64,000 nucleotides of DNA from Powellomyces hirtus (lineage: Eukaryota > Chytridiomycota > Chytridiomycetes > Spizellomycetales > Powellomycetaceae), in the NCBI GenBank assembly GCA_025526995.1, contig JAHLKG010000009.1, forward strand, positions 186,001 to 250,000. Reading direction: 5' to 3'. A program made the translations under genes and the position numbers. Positions 1 through 14,292 of the stretch are shown here, piece after piece (positions within the stretch are counted from its first letter, which is position 1; each line of letters begins with the position of its first letter). The notes below the pieces were generated by a model, which worked only from the letters and a program-made list of their open reading frames with translations, was not told the DNA's origin and did not search any database.

Positions 1-2600
1 GGAATTGATGTGGTTGTGGGGGGGGGGGGGGGGAGGGTAACGGCACCATACCTCGGAGAACGCCCTTTTGTAGCACACACCACATTTTCTTCCAGTTCTG
101 CTGGCCAGCGTTCGCTTTCGGCTGCCCATGCGGCGCCTTCTCCGTAGCTGCCGCGACCCACAAGTAGCCCTAAATGCATTATCCACACTTTAACTCCCCC
201 GCGCAGAACCAACCACAACATACGAGCAACCACTGCAACGCACCTTCCTCCTCCGCCCCAACGCCGCAGAATCTGCATCATACGTCTGCACCAAATCCCT
301 AAACCCCTTAAACCTGTTGGCGCCTGGGGTCGTCTCATCTTCCGGGTCACTGAACGCGTTGTTGTCGTACGCATGCCCACCCTCAGTGTACAATTGCGCC
401 TTGGATTCAATCAATTTACGCCGCTCGTCCCGCTCGCGTTTCTCTTCGTTGGATTTTTCGTTCACTTCCTTCCATTTGGTGGACAGTGTGGCGAGGTCTT
501 CCGTTTTTTTGGAGAGTTTTTCGGCAACGGATTTGTACATGGTGACCTGGCAAGAAATCAGTGGTCAGACTCTCTAGAGTGAATGGGGGGGAAACGTGAG
601 GTTGGAGAGAGTAAGGGCTTACTTGTTTCTCTGCCAGCACGATGAACTGCATGTCCAAGATGCGCTCCATGTGAGCCCCATGGAGGTCCTTCAAATGACA
701 GTAATAGTCAAGTCTGAGAAAGAGGAGTCAGAGATGTGAACGAAACAAGTTGGAGACCATAGCATCCGAGCGACCAACCTCTTGAGCTCATAATTCTTCT
801 TCTTCTCTTGCCATTTCTGATCTGCTTCCGAAAGTTTTTGCTTTTGGCCTCGCATGGACAAATACTTTTGTTCCGAAGAGTTGAATTCCTGCAACAACAT
901 GATATCTCGCATCAACAATCATTGCGCTACATCTTCCCATTGCCATACATGTGAAAGCCTTACTTTGAGCTCCTGATCATACATCTTCTTCTGCCCCTCA
1001 GTATCTTTAATCTGATCATACATCGCATTCGACTGCACCAGCACCACGTTCTCCACCTGCTGAAACATGATATCCATCTGCTTATCCACCGCGACAGCCA
1101 CTTCCTTCAACATCTGTATCACGGCCGTATCGACGATCGGGATATCCGCAATGGCGACATTGAGATCTTTGCCCGCCTGCATGAACGTTCGTCCGGTTTG
1201 GATGTACGTCAGCAACTGCTTATTGGCTTGTTTCACCGCATGTTTGAGGGACTGCGTTTTTTTCTCCAGTGTTTCAATCGTTTGTCGGAACGCGGGCTCG
1301 TCATCTACCTCCTCGAGGTTCGTGACCGAGTTGCCGGACGTGCTGGAATGTTCCCGGCGGTGCGTCGGGGCGGCTTGCATGAGGAAGGGAGCGGGTGGTG
1401 GCCCGGTTATGGGTGAGGAGAGGGATGATCGTGCCGAGCGCGGGGAGAGACCCGAGTCAGTGTATTCGGTGTGGAGGGAGAGGGGGGAGGGGTCGAGGGC
1501 GCCGAGAATGGAGGTGCGCCGGGATGAGGTAGATTCGAGGTTTCCGAGGGTGGATGCTTGGCTGGGTTGCCGGAGTAATGGATTTACCACCGCTGTAAAA
1601 AGTAATCTGCGTATTAATGAATGCACGCTGGCCCCAGTATCCGAATCGGTGGGCGTTCCTTACAAGATACAAAGAATTCAAACACAGATAAAGCCCTAAA
1701 GTGTTTTGTTTCCTGCACGTATTCACCAAACTGCACCAGCATTTAGCCTTCATCAAAGACCATTGCCCCCACGTGCAGCATGCGTTGCTCTTACACAGCA
1801 AAAGTTTTTCCACCCTCCTGTCGGCGGGAGCAGCTCGCTTTTGATGGTGCCGTTTCCGGTCGAAGTTGGAGCAACGTACTTCCAGTTCCAGTTGTAGTAG
1901 TTGACGCCATCTATTCCTCTTTCTTTGAGGGTGAGCTCTGGGGTATATACATTTGGGAACTTGGAGCTCTGCATTGGGGAGGGAGGTGGATGAGCGACTG
2001 ATGCTATTTGTGCTGTCATGCTATATGGAAAACCATACCGCTCCAGAGAACTCATTTCCCTTTGCCATTAGACTCTGCAGTTCCGCTGAACACAGAAACT
2101 CTCAGTCTCCACACACACGCAGGGACAGCCCGGGCCTGCCAGCCACCAGTTGCCCTCACCTGCATTGTCCGCTATTATAAAGACCAGCCCCCTCGGCTTA
2201 TCCCCCGCAAGCGCAAACGTCATATCCGCCACCAAATCCTCACTATAATCGATCGTCAACGTCAGATCCCTTCCCCTCAGCCGCTGACAGCCCGCTTCGC
2301 TAAGCCGCGCGAGGGATTGCACGGATTTCCATTGCGTCGGGGTCGCCGGGTCCGGGTTGGTTAATAGCGAGCTGAGCTTGAACCCGCAACTCACACCGCC
2401 CTGCGTCCGCACTTCCAAGGTATCGCCTCCTGTGAATTGAAGGGTGGTCACGTCGGTGCCATATTTGAGAGAGAGTTCGTCGAGGATAACTGTATAGTGG
2501 ATAGGACTTGGTATGAGATCGCGGGGGTCGTTTAAATGCGAGTGGTGGAATACGACTTACAATTCCTGCTGCTTTGCCCGTGGGAAGCCCCGTTTCCCAT
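1..2600 (-). CDS. BAR-PH domain membrane-remodelling protein (C-terminus beyond window)
   Basis: Ten exons join in phase without a stop: 2561-2600, 2160-2489, 2039-2085, 1795-1968, 1664-1730, 964-1592, 779-888, 623-713, 244-546 and 52-169, then the gene leaves the left edge. The start is the ATG at 2600 (MGNGASHG). Residues 1 to about 220 form a folded-looking region I do not recognise, ending in an FGEYVQETKHF segment. A Ser-rich linker follows. About residues 310-590 are a charged, helical BAR domain of the APPL/ACAP kind (FRQTIETLEKK, then EFNSSEQKYLSMRGQKQK). The last visible exon opens a PH domain: GYLWVAA followed by NWKKMWCVLQKGVLR. BAR-PH proteins bind curved, phosphoinositide-rich membranes; fungal Sip3/Ysp1 sterol-transfer proteins and ACAP-type ArfGAPs share this order. 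The missing C-terminus would decide between them. The N-terminus fits the GxxxS myristoylation consensus, which is inference. Confidence 0.75.
18..33. repeat. Run of 16 G (poly-C on the minus strand)
   Basis: An uninterrupted run of 16 G lies just downstream (in minus-strand sense) of the PH-coding exon of the BAR-PH gene. On that strand it is a pyrimidine tract inside the intron that follows the donor at 51/50. It may act as a polypyrimidine tract or be G-quadruplex prone. Length is easily miscalled by sequencing. Confidence 0.8.
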
Positions 2601-2816
2601 ATGTGGTGATGTGATGTGCGTGTTTGAGGGTCCGTAATCCTTTTAGTGGTACGTTTCTGACAGCACCAGGGCGAAGCGCGGGACGGGTTTCTGACAACCC
2701 ACGCTGGCTTACGTGACGCTGTCATTTCCGAGACTTCTCACTTTTGGGTGCAAGCGAGGTTGGCAAACACTCAAAACTGCAAACGGAATTCCACAGACTG
2801 ATCCCCACGCTTCACT
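2601..2816. promoter_or_regulatory. Divergent promoter between BAR-PH gene and TIM8
   Basis: Only 216 bp separate the start codons of two divergently transcribed genes, so both promoters must lie here or overlap the first exons. I see no clear TATA box. Calling it a shared promoter follows from gene layout, not from a recognised motif. Confidence 0.45.
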
Positions 2817-3488
2817 ATGAACATCCCAACGCAAGACCTTGATGAGAAGAGCAAGGCTGAGCTCGTGCAGTTTGTGGAGAACGAACAGGTGTGTTCCTCA
2901 CTTACAGCTACCTCGAACGCAATTTACTGCGATTGTCAAATGTGGGCGGTACATGGTACTGACTTTTGAGTTCCTTTACCTCGTGCCTTCAAATAGCGTC
3001 GTGCAAACTTCCAGTCAACAGGTAAAAGCCCATACGTTTGTTAGCCCACAAGTCATAATGACTAACGTTCATCATTGCTTTAGTACACCAATACACGGGT
3101 AAGTTGCGGAAATGATCTCTTGCGGGACCAGGCGGGAACTCCTCATCACCCTACGCTAAACCACTTCTCCCTCACGCAATCTCGATCACAAAGACACCTG
3201 CTGGTGAGTCTGCGGCCTCATTCCAATCTTTGAACCAGATTGGTTAACACAGTGGGTCCACTTTAGGGACAAATGCATCACAAAAGTGAAGCCAGCGCTC
3301 GACAAGTCAGACGAAGGTGCGGGAAAGAAATAAATTCCATTGCAATTGAAGAAGGAAAGGGGATCTTACAGGCTCCTTTGTTTTTTGTTCCAATAGTGTG
3401 TCTTACAAACTGCGTTGAGCGATTCCTGGACAGCACGATCCTGCTCCTGAATTCGTTAGGCGCGCAGCAGGGCGGTCACCGTAAATAG
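2817..3488 (+). CDS. TIM8: Mitochondrial intermembrane-space chaperone Tim8
   Basis: Six exons (2817-2888, 2997-3021, 3084-3098, 3194-3203, 3267-3316, 3397-3488) give an 87-residue protein. It has the twin CX3C motifs of small Tim chaperones, Cys40-Cys44 (CWDKC) and Cys59-Cys63 (CLTNC), with 14 residues between, followed by the family hallmark NCVERFLDST. Tim8 pairs with Tim13 in the intermembrane space and escorts hydrophobic precursors such as Tim23 to the TIM22/TIM23 route. The length matches the family. The first CX3C motif is assembled across a 10-nt exon (3194-3203) that supplies Asp-Thr-Cys and part of Trp. Without it the frame and the motif are lost, so its inclusion is well supported. 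Distinction from Tim9, Tim10 and Tim13 rests on overall similarity to Tim8. Confidence 0.9.
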
Positions 3489-3513
3489 AGCAGGGTTAGA
3501 TCAGTGTGTTTTT

Positions 3514-4076
3514 CTACTTTGTTTTCGTGCTAGCTTGCAGTAATAGAGTCTGAGACCTGGCGATTGCAGGATCCGAAGTGGAATCACGTTGGTATTTGGA
3601 TGGAGTGAATTGCACGACCGGCTCTTTTATAGCGAAGCGATCTGCACCCGCCGCCAATGCGTAGCAATCAACTACAAAAGCATCGACCACCGTTGTGCTA
3701 GTTAATCCGACAGATGGATCCCCCGCCGGCAACCGGAGATCGCATTCCGGTTTGATGCACAGCTTAGTTAGTTTGACAAGCTCAGCTTGTTTGACAAAGC
3801 TTGCACCGTTCAGTGGATGGAACGCTTGCTCGAGCGGATATTCTCTATTAATGAGAGTATCGTTGCGCTGCTGGACACAGTCGCAGTGTTCGTATGGCCG
3901 CCGGTCGTATTGCGCGCCGAACCGATAACGGAATTTGGAGGACTTACCTGGGGAGTGATCGCTCCACAGCTGAGCCACTTGGGGATGAAGAAGCAACGTG
4001 ATGCTGTTGCCATTATCCACTCTTGCAACGATCTTTCAGCAGAGACAATCACAGCACAAAGCAGCATAGGTAGCAA
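3514..4076 (-). CDS. Hypothetical protein, start unresolved
   Basis: An open frame of about 168 codons ends at 3514 and contains readable, non-repetitive sequence (for example RFGAQYDRRPYEHCDC). It has no in-frame ATG near its 5' end: the codon at 4020 is GTG. A separate frame just upstream starts with ATG at about 4065 and encodes MLLCAVIVSAERSLQ, which resembles a short signal peptide. Splicing the two is possible but I could not fix the junction. No family is recognised. It may be a small secreted protein or a chance open frame. Confidence 0.3.
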
Positions 4077-4089
4077 AAGTATAATATCG

Positions 4090-4872
4090 GACCTCGGTCA
4101 CGGTCACGGTAGCGCTTGTAACTTGAGGCAAAGCAACAGTGTCATCAGAGCGCAAGGATGATGGGTCTCACCTGCCGCGCAGACCTAAAACGTCAATCAC
4201 ATGCTTTCTGACTACACGTCTCCTGGTTCTAGACTATGCAATGCCCAGCTCGGCCATATAATGTGACAGCGGCGTGCGCCTCGACCCAGTGGCTATTGCG
4301 CACACAACTTGAAAATAACATGATTTATATCATGGTTGGTTGTAAGGATATGCAAGTAGCTTTTTAGCTAGATGAGATACCACTATCCTGACGCGACTCC
4401 TGCAAGTAAGTATATCAGCATGCAATTCTAGTCCCAGCAGTGCCGAGCCGACGGAAACGCATAACCTGACAATGTCATTCCGGAAATAGCGGTGATAGCA
4501 TCGTGGTATATTAGATGCAGTACAGCTTGGCCAACTGCACCTTCCTTGCAATATTCGGTTTAGAATGGGACAAAAAGTGCAAGAAAAAAAATAAGGGTTA
4601 CGCGGGGAGGGGGGCGTTCACACCGCAATAAAAATAAGGGTTACAGGGGGCGTTCCACACGACCCATCCCTTGTCGGGTTTGGGATCATGATCCGGCCCA
4701 AGCGGTTTGCTAAAAAAAACATGATGCTGAAGAGCGATGCAATGCAACAGAAGGGGCGAGGGAGGGAGAGGCATCATGATGGGGCGAATTCGTGAGTGCA
4801 ACAGATGCTGTTTCAGATAATGCTCATGGGTCTTGTTGAGGAATGTGTGGATCTTGGAATGCGAGGGAAAGG
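4090..4872. other. Intergenic stretch
   Basis: No convincing coding frame, RNA gene or repeat is seen. The stretch includes a short direct duplication of an AAATAAGGGTTACrGGGG-like sequence near 4590-4650. The right end is the probable 3' flank of the dioxygenase gene. Confidence 0.5.
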
Positions 4873-5484
4873 CTATTTGCGAGGGTTCAAGTGCGCACAT
4901 TTGTCGCATGTCCGCAGGTCTTCGCTGGCATAGTAGCGCTGGATGACAGGAGCCAATTGTTTTCCGAGATCCACGCAGTGGAAGGCTTCTTCGTAAACGA
5001 TCGACTTGCATTGCTCGCAGTACCATCGCAATCGATCTGCAAATGACCACGTTTCCAAAAACAGATTATTAGCATATGGCGCCACGAAGGGACGGGGCAC
5101 AATGGCCAGTTCAGAAGACCCCAACTCACCCAGCGATCCATCCGGACGCTTCCTCTCAACGACCAATCCAATCGTATTCTCATATCTGACCGGGTTATGT
5201 GGCGTGTTGGCCGGTAGCAGGAACATCTCGCCTTCGCCGATTTCGATATCTTGGAAATTTCCCTCGTCGGTGACGATGCGTATTGTCATGGCACCCTTGT
5301 ATTGATAGAACCATTCTTCTGTCTCATTAACATGATAGTCTGTTCGTGCATTTGGGCCACCGACGGCCATCACGGTGAAGTCTCCAGTGTTGTAGAGGCA
5401 AAAGTTGTTGACAGGTGGTTGAAGACGGTGCGAGTTTTCGGCAATCCATTTGGGAAAGTTTAATGGTGGTGATATTGGTGCCAT
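4873..5484 (-). CDS. BNA1: 3-hydroxyanthranilate 3,4-dioxygenase
   Basis: This cupin enzyme opens the ring of 3-hydroxyanthranilate on the kynurenine route from tryptophan to NAD. Two exons, 5130-5484 and 4873-5036, give 172 residues. The start at ATG 5484 (MAPISPPLNFPKW) matches where the family begins; the frame continues upstream only through non-ATG codons. The iron ligands of the family are visible: His51 and Glu57 (DYHVNETEEW) and His96 (ANTPHNP). The C-terminus keeps the rubredoxin-like pairs CEQC and CDKC that hold a second iron in fungal and bacterial forms. The 93-nt intron (5037-5129) is a multiple of three with no stop, so an unspliced message would add 31 residues directly before DRLRWYC, where homologues have none. 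Splicing restores the continuous family sequence SLDRLRWYC. Confidence 0.93.
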   Translation of the reverse strand: MAPISPPLNFPKWIAENSHRLQPPVNNFCLYNTGDFTVMAVGGPNARTDYHVNETEEWFYQYKGAMTIRIVTDEGNFQDIEIGEGEMFLLPANTPHNPVRYENTIGLVVERKRPDGSLGELGSSELAIVPRPFVAPYANNLFLETWSFADRLRWYCEQCKSIVYEEAFHCVDLGKQLAPVIQRYYASEDLRTCDKCAHLNPRK

Positions 5485-5539
5485 TTTCTGTCGATCGAAC
5501 AAAATATGTCAAAGTGGATGTGCGGATGCGAATGTTCAG

Positions 5540-7020
5540 TCAGGAAGGTTCCCAGGATTCGCTGTCAGTGGCCCCTCCTGGTGTCGTCAACGGGTGGGCT
5601 ACGCTTCCAATATAGGTCCTCGAGGCAGATCACAGTTATGTACACGAGATCTACAATGTGGGCAGGACAAATCGGCGATGGCTGATCAAGTCGGAGTTTG
5701 CCAATGCGAAGTGGTCATAGAAGATGATACGGGAGGAAGGCGAACTCGTGCAGCGTCAATTTTCTGTGGGCAGTGAGACTTATACTGCAGTCTGCGTGAA
5801 TGCGACGGCTTCTGACAAGTTGAAAAAGATGGGATCTCTCAGTTCAGAGGCCGGTTTGCACAAACCCGGGCGATCGATTACATGTATTTTTGATTAGTCA
5901 CACGATCTTCCGGAGAGGTGACCATTAACGCGTCTGTGTTCGAAACAGTTTCTTCATCAAGATCTCGTCTTCATCAGAAAATATCAAGAAGAGAAACCCC
6001 AGGACGGAGGTTCCTGAAGAACAACCAACCTCGGTTGGTCAGTCAGAACTGGAAGGCTGATTGACTTCTTGGATCCAGCTTTCCGTTTCATCTGTAAGTC
6101 ATCTACACTCCCCAGCTCAAAAAAATCCCCTCCCACAACTGGTGGCTGCAACTGCAAGGGAGCAGCGGGAAGCGAAACCGCTCCCAGAAAGGTGGTCGCT
6201 CCTTGTGTTCCCCACAGTGAGATTAGCCAGGCACGTCTCGGACTGCCTGTCTAGTTGCGGTTGCCGACAGTCAGGGTTTCGGCAGACTGCAGAAGCACCG
6301 GGAGGCAAAAATGCTCTCAGTTTAGAGAGGGTCCGATTAGGCCGGCACGCCTTGGACTGTATGTCATGTCCGATTGGCTAGGCACGTCTCAGATTATCTT
6401 TTTAAATAAGATGTAGACAAACAACAATCTAAAATATGAACAAAACATAAAAGTAAAATGAATCAAATAATATTTGAGGTTCTTGGATTGTCTATTTTGT
6501 TTCCTTGATTTCTTTTTAAGGTTTTCATGTTCAGAAGCTGTAGACTCTCAATTGTGAATACTATACAACTCCATGATTATCCTTCTGACGAGAAAGGAAA
6601 GAGAACTCATAAGAGGGTCCACAAGAGAAGATTGTAAAAGGAGGTTCATCACTGTATCTTATTTTACGTAACCATTTGGGATTGTTACCATTTTTGGCGT
6701 ACTCCAAAATTCAAAACCCTGGAAATTTCTCAAAAAATCCGACCGTCTCTAGAAATATGTCTGTTTCTCAATGTGGTGGCAATCCGGCCAAATTAAGAGA
6801 TCAATCAACCAACGTTCGATTTGCAAAAGCTAGCGGCAAATTCTTTTCAAGCAAGATAACATTAGCTACAAAAACTATACGGATTATACAAGTTAACATT
6901 CTATCCCCCTAACGCTAAACATTTCTGCTCCTCGACTGTACTTGTGCGACGAGCACGCCACGCACTTCTCAACAATACTGCCCGAGACTTTACATCTCAC
7001 ACCGTCCAGCGAGTATTTCC
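5540..7020. other. AT-rich intergenic region
   Basis: About 1.5 kb lacks a credible gene. The left part holds the degenerate repeat described separately (6221-6401). From about 6400 onwards the base composition becomes markedly AT-rich, unlike the surrounding coding DNA. Short open frames here have no coding character. Confidence 0.55.
6221..6401. repeat. Three degenerate 30-bp direct repeats
   Basis: Related copies begin at 6221, 6335 and 6372. All carry a GATT(A/G)G core followed by GGCACG(T/C)CT and then a GGACTG-like segment that is weaker in the third copy. Spacing is uneven (114 and 37 bp). They may be remains of an older repeat or mobile element. No flanking terminal repeat is evident. 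Confidence 0.55.
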
Positions 7021-8683
7021 CTATGGCTTTGACGTTTCTTGGTCGACATCATGCTCGTCGTGCTCTTCGTAAGTGAGCTCCTCGAGCGACTTTCCTTTAG
7101 GTTCCGGCACGAACCAGGTAGCGGCACCTCCGCTAGCCATCACCACGGCGAACACGGCGAGGACGGCACGGGGTGACTCTTCAAAGTAAGGTCCGACGGC
7201 CTGAATACCGAGGATGGCTCCCACCTTTCCGCAGGCCGCAGAGATACCGTGAGCAGTGGATCGGAAACGAGTGGGGAAGACCTCGGCGGGGATGACAAAG
7301 GTGGTGCTGTTTGGGCCAAAGTTGAAGAACAACTGGGCGACAGAGTAGAGGGTGAGGAAGATAGCTTTCGAGGCCGAGGTGTAAAATCCGTCATCTCCGA
7401 GGACCAGGATCTTGTTCCAAGCAGCAGCGAGTATGACTAGGATGACGGTAATTACACCAAATCCGCAGTATTGGATCGGCTTTCTTCCGAACTTTTCAAT
7501 GGTGGCAACTGTGATCCAGTAACCAGGAACGGTTCCCATACAGGCGATGATGATGTTTCCAACGGCCTTGGCCCAGAAAGCATCGAACTGGTCTCCGCCG
7601 TGGCCGTCATACTGAATAATGCTCAGGACACGAGGGGTGTTAAGAGAAAGACCGTACCAGGCGATGTCCAATGCAAACCAGGTGTAGGCAGTGCCAAACA
7701 AAACTCTTCCGTTCTTCCATTGGCCAAAGTATTGACCGAAAGAGCTGCCGACACGGTGCTTGTGAGGAGGGTGGTCGTACTGGTGGGGTTCTATGATCTG
7801 CTCAATGGCGTCTTCCTGGCGTATGCCGCTGTTGACGGCGGTGATCATCTCAATGTCACGCTTGGCAGCCTCAACATCGTCCTGAACATCGACTTGGAAA
7901 CGGGGAGTCTCGGGCATGGTCAGACGGAAATAGACGGTGGCAACGCAAGGGATGATTCCGAAGCCCAACATGATGCGCCAGACGTAATCGAGGTAAAGAG
8001 GATCTTCGCGGATGAGGTCTTTGAAGCAAGCAAGGGCAATCAGAGTGACGAGACCACCGACGAGAATTCCGATTCCCTGCATGGCGAACACGGCAGCAAT
8101 CATCATTCCGCGGTATCGGACTTGAGCGAACTCGGATGTGATGGTGGCACTCATCGGGTAGTCGCCGCCGATTCCGATTCCGAGAACGAAACGCCACAGA
8201 CCGAGCATAGTGAGGACTCCCATTCCGCGGGCAGTAGAGCACGCAAGGGTTGATCCCAGAATGGCAACCATCATGATGATGATCTCGACGCCGTACATCT
8301 TCTTGCGTCCGAGCTTGTCACCCAGGTATCCGAAACCCAGCTGTCCAATGAGGTTTCCCCAGTTGGTGGAAGCCTTCAGCAGTGCGTCGATGTGAATAAA
8401 GTTGGAGTAGTTCTTGGAGTTGAACGTGGTTCCGTTCTTGAGTGGGTCGGTTGTCGGCGGGTACCACACACGGTATACCATCGGCAGAGCCATACCGATC
8501 ACGAAAATATCGTAGGCATCTCCGAAGAATCCAGCGCCCGCCACGAGAATAGTTCTCAAGTGGAACCTGGAATAACAAAAATTAGCAACTTGCCGGGGGT
8601 GCACGTTCAGGGGGGGAAAAAAATTACCATCCAAGGGAAGCTTCGTCCAAGGACGCAAGGTGGTTTGCTCTGGGAGGGGCCAT
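7021..8683 (-). CDS. PHO84: High-affinity inorganic phosphate:H+ symporter, Pho84 type
   Basis: A plasma-membrane major facilitator transporter of 533 residues that brings in phosphate with protons. Exon 1 (8628-8683, MAPPRANHLASLDEASLG) joins exon 2 (7021-8566) across a 61-nt intron. Joining creates GWFHLRTILVAGAGFF, the conserved first helix of the Pho84 family; the open frame that runs on upstream to 9009 is not the gene. Family marks include DKLGRKKMYG between helices 2 and 3, GGDYPMSATITSEF in helix 4 (the Asp in this segment is essential in Pho84) and PAEVFPTRFRST in the second half. Twelve hydrophobic segments are present, and the central loop is charged and His-rich (PHQYDHPPHKHR). 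Related carriers of glycerophosphoinositol or organic phosphates cannot be excluded, but the match to Pho84-like phosphate carriers is close. Confidence 0.92.
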
Positions 8684-10062
8684 TTTGGGATTCCAGGAAG
8701 GAGAGGGCGGCGGAAGCCGGAAAGGGCAAGACAACTGAGTGTGAGACGAGTCCGGAAGAAAAAGAAAGCGGGGAAAAAGCGAGAGCCCAGGTCTTTAAAT
8801 TTATTGCGATGCATAGTTACGCATGATGTTAGCCTACGGATACGGTAGGCAGAACAGGCGAAAAAAAAAGGTGGGTTCATAGGGACAGCCTGCAGCCGGA
8901 ATACGGGAATGTTGGGATCATTTCGTAGAACAATCTCACACATCGATCCATCACACAGAAGGAAGAAACGCGTGTTGTGGCTTCTCCCAACTTGTTCTCC
9001 GCAGGGCATTCGGCAGCGGATGGAAGAGCCAATGGAGAATTCTACAAGGCCGTCACGCTTCGACTTGCAATCCGCGCTTTTTCGCGGGTCTCCACTTTAC
9101 CAAAAGACCAAGCTTTGCCCGAGCGCCTGGTGGAGGCAACTGCCTGGCCGGAAGAGCTCGCAATTAGGAATTTGGTTCCTCGGTAACCCAGCCCGACTGG
9201 CCGGTCAATGAAAAAGACGGCCTTGTATAGGAACGCGCTTTTTCGTGACAAGGAACGCGTACCACCCCAGATCCATTCTCAACTACCTGACGCGTAAAGT
9301 TTGTTCGGCTCAGCGTTGGTCGCATACCCGGAAATCGGTCCCCGCGGAAGGCCCGGAGCGCTGGGGCGTGGAAATAGGAATAGGAATAGGAAAGTGATCT
9401 CGTTGCTGGCAGTTGAGAATGGGATCTGGGGGTTCCGGACTTGCAATGTTCCACGCGAATTTCCATCAATCCAATCACGTGAGCAATTGATCCAACTAGC
9501 TGGGCGGAAACGCAGTTGGCACGGACCATGGACTCTGCAACGCATTCGCAGAATGAGAATGACAGTCAGTATGGTTCACCTTCCACAGTGTATCTGCAGA
9601 GGAGTGACTTCAGAGTTTGGCACCTTTAATTCTTAGTTTCTTTTGCCAGAACATAATACTGGAGCGTTGGTGTTCTGACAAATCTGGCCCCGATTCTAGC
9701 AGCGTTCTTGCCGAGCCGGCGTTGTGAGAACCTGTACTTTGATGGAACATGAGGCTATTAGGCGCGCGGAACCCATGTTGGCCCAAGTGGGCATGCGCAC
9801 ATCTGCGAGTGCTGCACCCATACCCTCCCGGTTCACCCCACCCGCCGCCATTTTTGTTTTTGGGTTGGGTGACGCGTCACGGAGGGATGCAACGTGCTGA
9901 TCGGCCGATATGGTTGCGTCAGCACTCAACAAGACGAACACACGCACGAACGACAGTGACAGCCGTTCGCAGCAACCTTTAGAACAGCCACACAAGGACC
10001 AGATTTGAGGCTCTCCAGTGCCCAAGTGGGGCCGCTATATCTCTCAGCTCAACTTGGACAAC
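8684..10062. other. Intergenic region between two divergent transporter genes
   Basis: The phosphate permease and the calcium pump are divergently transcribed and share this 1.4 kb. It contains a short GGAATA-type tandem run near 9369-9390 and no convincing gene. Open frames here lack an ATG or have no coding pattern. I could not identify specific transcription-factor sites with confidence. Confidence 0.5.
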
Positions 10063-13968
<3,906 letters not shown>

Positions 13969-14292
13969 GGGCTTCTTCCTCCGAGGCTTCATCCACCATG
14001 CTATTACATACCTACTTACCGCCGCAAGCGCGACTCATGCATTGATACAATATAAACGCTCTTTATTTTCGCATTTTGTTGATGTACGCGTGTTGTTCGT
14101 GTTTTTGGCGGGCAATACAACTGCGTACTTTCACGTGACTCAACAATCAAACCGTTGTTGCAGCCAACCAAACAGCCAAAAGGACCATCCGCGAGTCACT
14201 CCAAAGCAAACCAACTGTTCCTGAATCTGGCTGCTCAAAACCACAAAACTCCCTCTCTCGCCATTTCCAAACCATCCCCCTCCCCAACAGCC

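Noticed and set aside
1457..1813. Separate small gene on the minus strand
   Set aside because: The region is better explained as exon 5 (1664-1730) plus introns of the BAR-PH gene, which keep phase on both sides.
7471..8253. Plus-strand open frame of 260 codons
   Set aside because: Exact antisense of the transporter gene. Its Asp/Gly/Val-rich content follows from the coding strand.
8684..9009. N-terminal extension of the phosphate transporter frame
   Set aside because: The frame runs through an intron and past the true first exon in another frame. Splicing to 8628-8683 restores the conserved first helix.
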